Assembly (NCBI GenBank): GCA_946413695.1
Contig: CAMKLV010000023.1
Coordinates: 1-43,328, forward strand
DNA length: 43,328 nucleotides
DNA from: Firm-04 sp946413695
GTDB taxonomy: Bacteria > Bacillota > Clostridia > Oscillospirales > Ruminococcaceae
Direction: 5' to 3'
The position numbers and the translations under genes are program-made. How positions within the stretch are numbered: the stretch's first letter is position 1; each line of letters opens with the position of its first letter. This document shows, one piece after another, positions 7,158-14,453 of the stretch. The notes under the pieces were generated by a model. It had not been told where the DNA came from. It made no database searches and was given only the letters and a program-made list of their open reading frames with translations.

Positions 7158-7188
7158 AAAACCCGTCCTGAATAAACAGAACGGGTTT
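7158..7188 (-). terminator. Terminator after tRNA-Thr
   Basis: Minus-strand AAACCCGTTCTG pairs with CAGGACGGGTTT, then a T-rich run, directly 3' of the tRNA. Confidence 0.88.
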
Positions 7189-7189
7189 A

Positions 7190-7262
7190 AGCTGGTGGTC
7201 GGACTCGAACCGACGACCTGCGCATTACGAATGCGCTGCTCTACCAACTGAGCCACACCAGC
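7190..7262 (-). tRNA. tRNA-Thr (anticodon CGT)
   Basis: The minus strand gives acceptor GCTGGTG with CACCAGC, D arm GGCTCAGTTGGTAGAGC, anticodon stem GCGCA/TGCGC around loop TTCGTAA (anticodon CGT, codon ACG), and T loop TTCGAGT. Discriminator T; CCA is not encoded. Confidence 0.96.
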
Positions 7263-7359
7263 AACTGAACCAATGCCTAGTTATTATAGCATATTTTCAT
7301 AAAAAAGTCAAGTGGGAGAATAGAAAAAAATTTTTTGCGTAAAAAAGACAGAAAAAGAA

Positions 7360-7388
7360 TTGTAATTTTCAGGAAAGTGTGCTATACT
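7360..7388 (+). promoter_or_regulatory. Promoter of the signal-peptidase-like gene
   Basis: TTGTAA, 17 bases, TATACT. The start site would lie near 7395, giving a leader of about 90 bases. Confidence 0.8.
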
Positions 7389-7449
7389 AGAATAGAACTC
7401 GCACACCCCACTGTTCTGATTTCAGGGGATTCCTGTTTGATCTATACAG

Positions 7450-7485
7450 AAAGGAGCGCAGTCTCACCCGACTGCTACAGAAATT
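7450..7485 (+). promoter_or_regulatory. Distant Shine-Dalgarno with an intervening hairpin
   Basis: AAAGGAG ends at 7456, 29 bases before the ATG at 7486, too far for normal initiation. A perfect hairpin GCAGTC-TCACCC-GACTGC (7458-7475) lies between. Folding it out leaves 11 bases. No ATG, GTG or TTG occurs in frame between the two. Confidence 0.6.
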
Positions 7486-8901
7486 ATGGCGAAAAACAAT
7501 AAACGTAAAAAACATGTCTCGTGCCTTGGCGCACTGCTGATCTTCTGCATGCTGCTGATCGTTGCATTGACCGCAGCCGTCAACCTGCTGTTCCGCAACG
7601 GCGCCGCTCCGAGCCTGCTCGGCAAGCGATATGTCTACTATACCGGCGACGATATGCCGAACCGTGTTCCGCAGGGTTCGCTCGTCTTTGCCGAAGATAC
7701 CGATAAAATCAATCAGAAGGATATCGTCCTTTACCGCGATGCACAGGATGCCTACCGCATCGCCGTTGCAAGCCTGATCGTCGATACCGATTCCAATGTC
7801 CCGGATCAGACCGGCAAGACCTACTACCTCACCACCGAGAGCAACACCACCGCCGTTCAGGTCGAGGAGACATCGCTCGTCGGTATCTGCAAGCGCAGAA
7901 GCAAGGAGCTCGGTGCACTGATCGGATTCCTGACAAGCCTCGCAGGCAAGATCATCGGTCTGGCACTGCCGCTCGTGATCCTGCTGGTTTACTTCGTGTT
8001 CTCCTTCTCCGGCAAAAAAGATAACGATATGCTCCCCGATGACGAGGACAACGATCTCGCATTCGTCAAGTCGATCCAGCAGAAGCAGCAGAAGATCGCT
8101 GAGCGTGATGCAGAACGCATCGCAAAGGAGCGCAAAAAGACACAGACCTTCGATGATGCCCTCTATGAGGATCCGGATGCACCGTCCTTCAAACCGCAGC
8201 ACCGCCTCACCGATGAGGAGGTCGCGCAGATGGAGGAGGAGGAAGCCGCACGCCGCGCTGAGCGCATCGCAGCTGTCCGCAGCCACATGGAGCAGCGCCG
8301 CTCAACCGAAACCCCTGACGGTGTTCCGCTCTATACCACCGAGATCATCACAAAGACACACACGCTTTCGATTCCGAAGACCACGGATAAGCCGCTGACC
8401 ACCACGCAGCAGCGTCCGCTGAAGCCGACACCGACTGAGGACATCCCGCGCCTGACCGCAACCGGTCACATCCAGATCCCGACAGCAGAACAGCTCGCCG
8501 AGGAACAGGAGAGCCGTCTGAAGCAGGCACAGGCACTCGCAAGAGCCGCTCAGGATGAAGCATTCACCATGCCGTACAGACCGCGCCGCGAGCAGGAAAC
8601 CGCAGAACCGGAGATCAGAGGCAGCAGATTTGCTGATCCGGAACCCGTGAAGCCGACACCTGTTCAGGCAGAACCCGCTCCGGCACCCGCACCTGCTCCG
8701 GAAGTCACCGCTGCACCGGTCGCTCCGGCAGAAGCACCTGCAGCACCGGATGCGCCTGTCACATCGGCAGCAGCTCCGGCTGAACCGGAAAAGAAGGTCG
8801 TCAAGAAGGTTGTCAAGAAAGTCGTCAAGAAGCAGCAGATCAATGCATCCAATTTCGATGACCTCATGGCATTCCTTGATAACGAGCAGAAGAAACTGTA
8901 A
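7486..8901 (+). CDS. Signal-peptidase-fold membrane protein lacking catalytic residues
   Basis: A 471-residue membrane protein. TM1 is at about 12-34. An external domain resembling SipW/archaeal-type signal peptidase I spans about 46-135 (PQGSLVFAE, KDIVLYRD, a YYLTTESN core). A second membrane stretch at about 143-174 is followed by a long charged, Pro/Ala-rich cytoplasmic tail. The tail ends in KKVV repeats and a conserved-looking NASNFDDLMAFLDNEQKKL. In the family motif S-G-S-M the match is GDDM, so the catalytic Ser is Asp56, and the usual His/Lys base position (HRV) reads YRI. It therefore probably does not cleave. A scaffold or sensor role is conjecture. It has its own promoter and terminator and an unusual translation start. 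Function unknown. Confidence 0.72.
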   Translation: MAKNNKRKKHVSCLGALLIFCMLLIVALTAAVNLLFRNGAAPSLLGKRYVYYTGDDMPNRVPQGSLVFAEDTDKINQKDIVLYRDAQDAYRIAVASLIVDTDSNVPDQTGKTYYLTTESNTTAVQVEETSLVGICKRRSKELGALIGFLTSLAGKIIGLALPLVILLVYFVFSFSGKKDNDMLPDDEDNDLAFVKSIQQKQQKIAERDAERIAKERKKTQTFDDALYEDPDAPSFKPQHRLTDEEVAQMEEEEAARRAERIAAVRSHMEQRRSTETPDGVPLYTTEIITKTHTLSIPKTTDKPLTTTQQRPLKPTPTEDIPRLTATGHIQIPTAEQLAEEQESRLKQAQALARAAQDEAFTMPYRPRREQETAEPEIRGSRFADPEPVKPTPVQAEPAPAPAPAPEVTAAPVAPAEAPAAPDAPVTSAAAPAEPEKKVVKKVVKKVVKKQQINASNFDDLMAFLDNEQKKL

Positions 8902-8936
8902 TCCTGCCCATACTATTATAAAAGTGTAATCAGAAC

Positions 8937-8972
8937 AAAGCCGCGGAACCCGATTCCGCGGCTTTGATTTTT
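8937..8972 (+). terminator. Terminator after the signal-peptidase-like gene
   Basis: AAAGCCGCGGAA pairs with TTCCGCGGCTTT, followed by a T-rich run. Confidence 0.93.
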
Positions 8973-9051
8973 GCAATTCAATCCAAAAGTTTCTGAAAAT
9001 ATCCATAATATTTTATATTAAATAAACTATACGTATAATGACCGGAAAACC

Positions 9052-9080
9052 TTGATTTTTTAGGTGAAATGTGCTATAAT
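9052..9080 (+). promoter_or_regulatory. Promoter of the methionyl-tRNA synthetase-like gene
   Basis: TTGATT, 17 bases, TATAAT, with a leader of about 33 bases. Confidence 0.88.
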
Positions 9081-9119
9081 ATAGTGAATTCTTATACCGT
9101 GACAGAAAGGAATCAGATT

Positions 9120-11144
9120 ATGTCGAGGAATCATGATACAAATAGTAAAAAACCGTTTGAGATCCCGCGTCCGGAATTTCCGAAGCGCGCGGTTGTCACA
9201 GGCGGTATGCCATACGGTAACAAGGAGCTGCACTTCGGCCATGTCGGCGGCATGCTCGTCTTTGCGGATACCTATGCACGTTTCCTGCGGGACAGAATCG
9301 GCAAGGAGAATGTGATCTTTGTCAGCGGCACCGACTGCTACGGCTCCCCGATCGCGGAGGGCTGGCGCAAAAAGGTCGAAGCAGGCGAATTTGAAGGTTC
9401 GCTTGAGGATTTCGTCCGGCGCAACCACAACAAGCAGAAGGACACGCTGAAAGCCTACGGCATCTCGCCCAACCTGTTCGGCGCATCCGGCCTCGGCAGA
9501 ACCAAAGAGATCCACGCGGAATACACGCTCGAATTCCTGCAGTCTCTTTACGATAAGGGGCAGCTCAACCAGATCACAACCATGCAGTTCTTTGATGAGA
9601 AGGCAGGCGTCTTCCTCAACGGACGGCAGGTCATCGGCAAATGCCCCGTAGAGGGATGCACCTCTGAGAAAGGCTATGCGGATGAATGCGACCTCGGGCA
9701 TCAGTATATGCCGGAGAATCTGCTGAATCCGGTTTCGGCACTGACCGGCGAGACCCCGACCATGAAGCCCGTCACAAACTGGTATTTCAAGCTGCGCGAC
9801 TACGAAAAGCTGATGCAGGAATGGGTCGGCGAAATGCAGAAGGACAAGAAGATCCGTCCGGTTGTGTGGAAAACGATCTCGGAATTCCTGAAGCCGCCGG
9901 TTATTTATATCAAGCGCGAATTTGAGGAAAAGTATCTGACGCTCAAAAATCAGATGCCCGCACACAACTATCTGGAGGAGCCGAAAAAGCCCTCGTTTAC
10001 AATCGAATTTGAAAAGCTGCCGGATTGCGACGAAGCCTGCCGCATCCTGACAGAAAACGGCATCCGCTACCGCACAGGCAAGACGCTTGTGCCGTTCCGC
10101 CTGACCGGAAACATCGAATGGGGCGTGCCTGCGCCGGTTCTGGAGGGCGCCGAAGGTCTGACCGTCTGGGTCTGGCCGGAATCGCTCTGGGCACCGATCT
10201 CGTTCACGCAGGCATATCTTGAATCCGAGGGACATGACAGAGCCGAGTGGAAGGATTACTGGTGCTCGAAGGACGCGACAGTCTATCAGTTCATCGGGCA
10301 GGATAACATCTATTTCTACGGCATTGCAGAACCTGCCATGTGGATGGCACAGCAGCAGGCAGATGAAAAGGTCGCAAACCCGCCGGAAGGCGAGCTGCAG
10401 ATGCCGGTCATCGTGGCAAACCACCACATTCTGTTCCTGGATAAGAAGGCATCGAGCTCCGGCGCAGTCAAGCCGCCGATGGCTGACGATCTGCTGAATC
10501 ACTACACACCGGAACAGCTCCGCATGCACTGGCTCGGTCTCGGACTCGGTCAGCGCTCGGTCAGCTTTATGCCGAAGCCCTACAATCCGGATGCCGATCC
10601 GAATGAACAGGATCCGGTTATCAAGGACGGACTGCTGCTCTCGAATGTCTATAACCGCATCATCCGCACGGCGTTCTACACCGCGCAGAAGATCACGGAC
10701 GGCATTCTGCCGGATGTCGCACCGGAGGAGAACATCCTCGCAGATGCGAAAAAGGCAGTGCTTGAATATGAACGGCATATGTCGAAGTTTGCATTCCACC
10801 AGTGCACTTATGTGCTGGACGGCTACATCCGCAATGCGAGCAAGTATATGTCCAAGGCACTGAAGCCCGATGAACAGAGCAAAGAGGAGACCCTGCAGGT
10901 GCTTGCAAATCTGTTCTATATGATCCGCATTGCAGGCGTGCTGCTGCACCCGATGGCACCCTTCGGCACAGAGAAGCTGCGTGAATATCTGCAGGTGGAT
11001 GAGCGCATCTGGTCATGGGATACAATCTTTGAGCCGGTCAGCTACTTCACCGGCGCAAATCACAAGCTGAAATTCCTGCCGCCGCGCACAGACTTCTTTA
11101 CGCGCCACGAATCGCAGTTTGCCGAGGCAGCGGACGAAGCATGA
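9120..11144 (+). CDS. Divergent methionyl-tRNA synthetase (class I)
   Basis: A 674-residue class I tRNA synthetase of the MetRS type. The HIGH motif reads HFGH at 38-41, within ELHFGHVGGMLVFADTYARFLRD. A Cys-containing knuckle follows near 180-200 (KCPVEGC, DECDLGH), and the Rossmann second half has YQFIGQDNIYFYGI. The KMSKS loop near residue 442 reads KKASSS: the first Lys and one Ser remain but the second Lys is lost. The anticodon-domain region (SNVYNRIIRTAFYTAQK) is MetRS-like. There is no C-terminal tRNA-binding extension. The ATG at 9120 follows AGAAAGG; the longer frame from 9069 starts in the promoter. Expected to charge tRNA-Met, but with only one copy visible here a paralogue with another job cannot be excluded. 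Not given the symbol metG for that reason. Confidence 0.82.
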   Translation: MSRNHDTNSKKPFEIPRPEFPKRAVVTGGMPYGNKELHFGHVGGMLVFADTYARFLRDRIGKENVIFVSGTDCYGSPIAEGWRKKVEAGEFEGSLEDFVRRNHNKQKDTLKAYGISPNLFGASGLGRTKEIHAEYTLEFLQSLYDKGQLNQITTMQFFDEKAGVFLNGRQVIGKCPVEGCTSEKGYADECDLGHQYMPENLLNPVSALTGETPTMKPVTNWYFKLRDYEKLMQEWVGEMQKDKKIRPVVWKTISEFLKPPVIYIKREFEEKYLTLKNQMPAHNYLEEPKKPSFTIEFEKLPDCDEACRILTENGIRYRTGKTLVPFRLTGNIEWGVPAPVLEGAEGLTVWVWPESLWAPISFTQAYLESEGHDRAEWKDYWCSKDATVYQFIGQDNIYFYGIAEPAMWMAQQQADEKVANPPEGELQMPVIVANHHILFLDKKASSSGAVKPPMADDLLNHYTPEQLRMHWLGLGLGQRSVSFMPKPYNPDADPNEQDPVIKDGLLLSNVYNRIIRTAFYTAQKITDGILPDVAPEENILADAKKAVLEYERHMSKFAFHQCTYVLDGYIRNASKYMSKALKPDEQSKEETLQVLANLFYMIRIAGVLLHPMAPFGTEKLREYLQVDERIWSWDTIFEPVSYFTGANHKLKFLPPRTDFFTRHESQFAEAADEA

Positions 11145-11332
11145 CAGTTGTCTGGCAGAGCCTTGTCAAGCTCGGAGTGACGATCTATCTGCTCTTTGGA
11201 TGCTACACGCTCTTTGTCGGATTTCTGGAAAAGAACCGCAAGAAAAAAATCGCCGGCGCGATCGTGCTGATCGTGCCGACGGTTGCGATAATCGTGATTC
11301 TGAAACTGCTTGCGAATAAATACGGGGCATAA
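11141..11332 (+). CDS. Small membrane protein, coupled to the MetRS-like gene
   Basis: A 63-residue protein with two predicted membrane segments (about 8-28 and 38-58) separated by a basic loop, EKNRKKK. Its ATG overlaps the synthetase stop codon (ATGA), so it is translated by coupling. I do not recognise the family. A structured repeat begins four bases after its stop. Confidence 0.75.
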   Translation: MTVVWQSLVKLGVTIYLLFGCYTLFVGFLEKNRKKKIAGAIVLIVPTVAIIVILKLLANKYGA

Positions 11333-11335
11333 TTC

Positions 11336-11417
11336 GGTATCTCCGATGGATTGATAATGGGGGCGCTGCCCCCATACCCCCGCTTAAGGGATACGATCCC
11401 TTAAGAATCCCATTTTG
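11336..11417 (+). repeat. Post-stop structured repeat, copy R2 (first part)
   Basis: Starts four bases after the small membrane protein stop: GGTATCTCCGATGGATT, AATGGG, hairpin GGGGGCGCTGCCCCC, hairpin CTTAAGGGATACGATCCCTTAAG in two arms, and the closing CCCATTTTG. The second hairpin arms differ from R1 yet stay complementary. Confidence 0.85.
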
Positions 11418-11476
11418 TTGAAAACTCCGCAGGTGAATATTTTAAAACTCAAAATAGTTTGAACGGCGCCCATATT

Positions 11477-11560
11477 AAAAGTTTCGCTCAAGCCTTTTCA
11501 AAGGCTTGCGGGTCGAGGGCAGAGCCCTCGTCGCTCGTCGCAACGAGCGAAACTCCCCGG
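11477..11560 (+). repeat. Post-stop structured repeat, copy R2 (second part)
   Basis: AAAAGTTTCGCTC opens a region with hairpins AAGCC...GGCTT, GAGGGC...GCCCTC and GCTCG...CGAGC, closed by GAGCGAAACTCCCC; GTTTCGCTC pairs with GAGCGAAAC. The same module recurs at 39262 and 41420. The remainder to about 11660 holds two more short hairpins (GGTGCC/GGCACC and ATCGC/GCGAT) and no gene. Confidence 0.8.
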
Positions 11561-11690
11561 CGTTCAAGCGTTCGCGGGCTTGGGTGCCTGCAAGTGAGGC
11601 ACCCATTCATAATAGCATCGCGAAGCGATACCTTATTCATTTTAACCACCTTTTTCTAAGTGAATCCACCTGAAACTTTATTAGCACAAT

Positions 11691-11723
11691 TAAAAATCCC
11701 CATACCAAACGGTACAGGGATTT
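11691..11723 (-). terminator. Terminator after tRNA-Arg
   Basis: Minus-strand AAATCCCTGTACC pairs with GGTATGGGGATTT, followed by T residues. Confidence 0.85.
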
Positions 11724-11741
11724 ATCGCCCAACGGCGATTC

Positions 11742-11818
11742 TGGTACGCCCGGTGCGATTCGAACGCATGACCTTCAGAGTCGGAGTCTGACGCTCTATC
11801 CAGCTGAGCTACGGGCGC
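11742..11818 (-). tRNA. tRNA-Arg (anticodon CCG)
   Basis: The minus strand gives acceptor GCGCCCG with CGGGCGT (one G-T pair), D arm AGCTCAGCTGGATAGAGC, anticodon stem TCAGA/TCTGA around loop CTCCGAC (anticodon CCG, codon CGG), T loop TTCGAAT. Discriminator A and an encoded CCA at 11744-11742, unlike the other two tRNAs here. Confidence 0.96.
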
Positions 11819-11935
11819 ATCTATACGAGCACATTCCTTATTATACCAGATATCAGAAAAATTTGCAAGCCCTTTTTTCAATTTTGCCCGGGAAAAATCA
11901 ATTTATCCTGACAACACTTGGAAAGGAGTGAAAAT

Positions 11936-12526
11936 ATGAATACGACTGCTGATAAAAAACGCTCGATTTATGTCGTCGTGACCAGAACCGGAACAGGCCC
12001 TGCAAAAGCCATCCGGCTGATCTCGCGGATGCCGTATTCGCATGTTTCTCTCTCCGGAGACGCCTCACTGCACCAACTTTACAGCTTTTGCCGGAACTAT
12101 ACCTATGTGCCGCTTCCGGCTTCATTCAACACAGAATTGATCGGCGAGGGGACACTCGGCAAATTCGCTGACATCCCCTGCGAAATCTATGAGATTCCGC
12201 TGACGGACGAACAGTATTCACATTTTCAGTGCATGATCGACCACTTTATCGCCTGCCGTGAGCTCTATTCCTACAGCCTGATCGGTCTGCTGCGCGTCAA
12301 GCTGCAGATCGAAAGCGAACTGCGCTATAAGTTTGTCTGTTCGCAGTTTGTCGCATATGTGCTCGAGGAATGCGGCGTCCGGCTCGATAAACCGCCATGT
12401 CTCTGCTCCCCGGATGACCTGCGCTATCTGCCCGATGCAAAGCTCATCTACCGCGGCGAGCTCAACCGCTATTATCAGGAGAAAAACGAGGTGCTCTCCT
12501 ACATGCCGATGGTTTCCGCTGTCTGA
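11936..12526 (+). CDS. Permuted papain-like (NlpC/P60-clan) protein
   Basis: A 196-residue protein with no signal peptide. It looks like a circularly permuted papain-fold enzyme (YiiX/LRAT-like group of the NlpC/P60 clan): the His comes first, in MPYSHVSLS (His36), and the Cys later, in KFVCSQFVAYVLEECGV (Cys135). In standard NlpC/P60 enzymes the order is Cys then His. Substrate unknown; such proteins include amidases and acyl-transfer or lipid-modifying enzymes. GAAAGGAG precedes the ATG by eight bases. Its 3' end overlaps the convergent small gene by 28 bases, and its likely terminator lies inside that gene at 12797. Confidence 0.65.
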   Translation: MNTTADKKRSIYVVVTRTGTGPAKAIRLISRMPYSHVSLSGDASLHQLYSFCRNYTYVPLPASFNTELIGEGTLGKFADIPCEIYEIPLTDEQYSHFQCMIDHFIACRELYSYSLIGLLRVKLQIESELRYKFVCSQFVAYVLEECGVRLDKPPCLCSPDDLRYLPDAKLIYRGELNRYYQEKNEVLSYMPMVSAV

Positions 12527-12837
12527 TGTGCAGCGTAATCGGATAACTGACAAAGCCGCAGAAGCAGTCTGCCCATTGAGGGCGGCAGATACCCGGCTGC
12601 CTTTGCCGCGCCGGAAAGCTCCGGCTGCCGGAGCTGCAGCTGCCATTCCCCGCCGCCGAGCGTGATCTCCGCCGTATCGGAAGACTGCTGCTGCGTCACC
12701 TGTGCCATGACCGGCGTTCCGCCATAGAGCGTCCGGCGCGTTTGCTGCGCCGTTCTGAGCATGCCGAAGCCGAGTCCCATGACGGAACAATATCCCAAAG
12801 CCGCAATTGCTGCGGCTTTTTTTATGCGCTTTTTCAT
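12499..12837 (-). CDS. Small secreted or membrane protein, downstream of spoIIP
   Basis: A 112-residue protein with a basic start (MKKRIKK) and one hydrophobic segment (about 8-26), so it is probably membrane-anchored or exported. The rest is Gln-rich and not recognised. Its Shine-Dalgarno (AGGAG) overlaps the last codons of spoIIP, six bases upstream, indicating translational coupling and a possible link to sporulation. Codons for KKAAAIAA coincide with a plus-strand terminator hairpin on the opposite strand. Confidence 0.65.
   Translation of the reverse strand: MKKRIKKAAAIAALGYCSVMGLGFGMLRTAQQTRRTLYGGTPVMAQVTQQQSSDTAEITLGGGEWQLQLRQPELSGAAKAAGYLPPSMGRLLLRLCQLSDYAAHQTAETIGM
12797..12823 (+). 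terminator. Plus-strand terminator inside an antisense coding sequence
   Basis: AAAGCCGCA-ATTGC-TGCGGCTTT followed by T residues is a textbook intrinsic terminator read on the plus strand, 270 bases past the stop of the papain-like gene. It lies within the 5' coding part of the minus-strand small gene. Confidence 0.75.
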
Positions 12838-12843
12838 ATCAAA

Positions 12844-13983
12844 TCACTCCTGATTCTCTGCAAGCTGCCGGATGGTCTCGCTGAGCGCCTGCCCGACGAG
12901 TTCCCCTGCATACTGCGCTTCTTCCAGTGTATTGCCCTGCGAGCCGACCTCGATCAGCAGGCTGCCCGTTGTCATGTCCTGATTATATTTGCGGTAATCG
13001 AACAGAATCGGGCGCGTCAGACCGCTGAACATGGTCTCGGCTGTCTGCTGCAGCCTGCACGCAAAATGAAAATTCTCGCGGTAATCCGGCATATTCATGG
13101 TGCCGTCATCGCAGCCGGAGATAATCATGATCTGCGCGGACTGTCTGCCGTTGATTTCCGCAACCGGCGCAATGACCGTGCTGCCGTCTGCAATCGCATC
13201 GCGGTGGATATCCAGCGCAATGCAGACGCTCGGATATTCTTCCAGCACGGCGCGGACGGTCTCGGCGCTGTTGTTGTAGCTGCCCGTCCAGACGGGGAAA
13301 TCGTGCATCTCCTTCGCATGAATCACGCCGATGCCTGCGGCGGCGAGCTGTTCCGCAATCGCATCCCCGACCATGACCATATTTTTATCCGGCTCCGTTG
13401 TCCGGAAGTTGAAGCTCTCGTCATAGTTTCCGGTTTTCGGCGAGACAAAGCTTTCGGTTGTGTGGGTGTGATAGATCAGCACCATCGGCGTGCCGTCGAG
13501 TTTTAAGTCAAGCTGCGGCGGAATCTGACTTTCTGCGAGCAGATCGGCATTGTTCCAGAAGGTTGTGTTCCGGACCTGTCCGCCGTTCGGGAGCGTGAGG
13601 AACAGATCGCCGGACTGCTGCCCGAAATGCCGGTCAACAATCTCGCCGCCGTTTCCGCTCTGCGTCTGCTGATAGAGCCGCGCATGCCACATCGCCTTTG
13701 AGCCCTCGGATTCGTGGTTGATAATCAGCGGATTCTCCGCGGGCGGCTCTGCCGGTGCCAGTGCGGCGGGCTGCGTGACGGTGCCTGTCTCAACAGGCGG
13801 AACAGGTTCAGGCTCCGGCGGGGCGGTGGTCTCCGGCTGCGACTCAAGGGGTATATCGGCGGCAGCAGCGCAGGATGCAGCACCGATCTCAACGGATTCG
13901 AGCGCAGGCATCAGGCGCCAGCCGCAGAGCATGACGCAGCCGGTTGCGCAGAGCAGCGAAATTCGTTTGAATTGTTCGTTCAT
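12844..13983 (-). CDS. spoIIP: Stage II sporulation protein P (SpoIIP family)
   Basis: Peptidoglycan amidase/endopeptidase that works with SpoIID and SpoIIM to thin septal peptidoglycan during engulfment of the forespore. The protein has 379 residues: an N-terminal membrane segment (about 8-22), a Pro/Glu-rich linker (about 45-90), then the SpoIIP domain with VLIYHTHTTESF, DKNMVMVGDAIAEQL, CIALDIHRDAI and SLLIEVGSQGNTLEEA. The His and Glu residues in these blocks are those expected to bind zinc. Start at 13983 with AAAAAAGGAG nearby; the longer frame runs back through the promoter. First gene of a two-gene unit. Its leader can form two alternative hairpins. Strong evidence that the organism belongs to a spore-forming lineage. 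Confidence 0.93.
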   Translation of the reverse strand: MNEQFKRISLLCATGCVMLCGWRLMPALESVEIGAASCAAAADIPLESQPETTAPPEPEPVPPVETGTVTQPAALAPAEPPAENPLIINHESEGSKAMWHARLYQQTQSGNGGEIVDRHFGQQSGDLFLTLPNGGQVRNTTFWNNADLLAESQIPPQLDLKLDGTPMVLIYHTHTTESFVSPKTGNYDESFNFRTTEPDKNMVMVGDAIAEQLAAAGIGVIHAKEMHDFPVWTGSYNNSAETVRAVLEEYPSVCIALDIHRDAIADGSTVIAPVAEINGRQSAQIMIISGCDDGTMNMPDYRENFHFACRLQQTAETMFSGLTRPILFDYRKYNQDMTTGSLLIEVGSQGNTLEEAQYAGELVGQALSETIRQLAENQE

Positions 13984-13984
13984 C

Positions 13985-14052
13985 GGAACATCTCCTTTTT
14001 TATTGATGTCCCAACTTTCTCTTGAAGATTTAATTGGAACATCAATATTATA
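13985..14052 (-). promoter_or_regulatory. spoIIP leader with alternative hairpins
   Basis: Minus-strand TATAAT is at 14052-14047. Downstream come segment A (GATGTTCCAA, 14043-14034), segment B (TTGGGACATC, 14014-14005), the Shine-Dalgarno AAAAAAGGA, and A' (GATGTTCC, 13992-13985) one base before the ATG. B can pair with A (10 bp) or with A' (8 bp, enclosing the Shine-Dalgarno). No good -35 is seen. If transcription starts near 14040, the first bases of A would be lost. Confidence 0.55.
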
Positions 14053-14453
14053 CACATTCTGCTAATGCTTATGCAGAGGCGGATTTGAATATGCAAGCGG
14101 GGAAAAATCCGTCTTTCCGGATTGGCGCTGCAATATAGATAATATACTTAATTATGTCAGTTTCAACAGTCAAAAAAATAACTATTTTTATCCCCGTATT
14201 CTGCCCCTTTTTCAGCCGTTCCAATTCATTAAATATATAGCAAAATCCGCCTGAGAGCGGTTTATCAACAATCTGCGGCGAGGGGACATGGCTTTTGTGT
14301 AATTCTCCAATGATTCTGAGTTTTGCTTGAAATTATCTCTCCAATATGCTATAATATATGGTGTATAAGACTGCACGAATCCCCATCAGATCAAAGAAAA
14401 AAACGCGTGCAGATCTGTAATCTCATTTAACAGAAAAGGATGTGAATGGACTC
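14053..14453 (+). other. dnaA upstream region, possible left part of oriC
   Basis: AT-rich gap with no gene. DnaA-box-like motifs are TTATCAACA at 14262-14270 (one mismatch to TTATCCACA) and TTATCCCCG at 14188-14196 (two mismatches). The dnaA promoter is at 14327-14355. In many Firmicutes the origin has parts on both sides of dnaA, which fits. Confidence 0.55.
14327..14355 (+). promoter_or_regulatory. dnaA promoter
   Basis: TTGAAA, 17 bases, TATAAT, about 90 bases before the start codon. Confidence 0.87.

Noticed and set aside
9060..10949. 629-codon open frame opposite the MetRS-like gene
   Set aside because: Antisense shadow; the plus strand has promoter, ribosome site and clear homology.
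11336..11660. CRISPR array or insertion sequence in the repeat-rich gap
   Set aside because: Repeats are not evenly spaced, spacers are absent, and there is no transposase gene.
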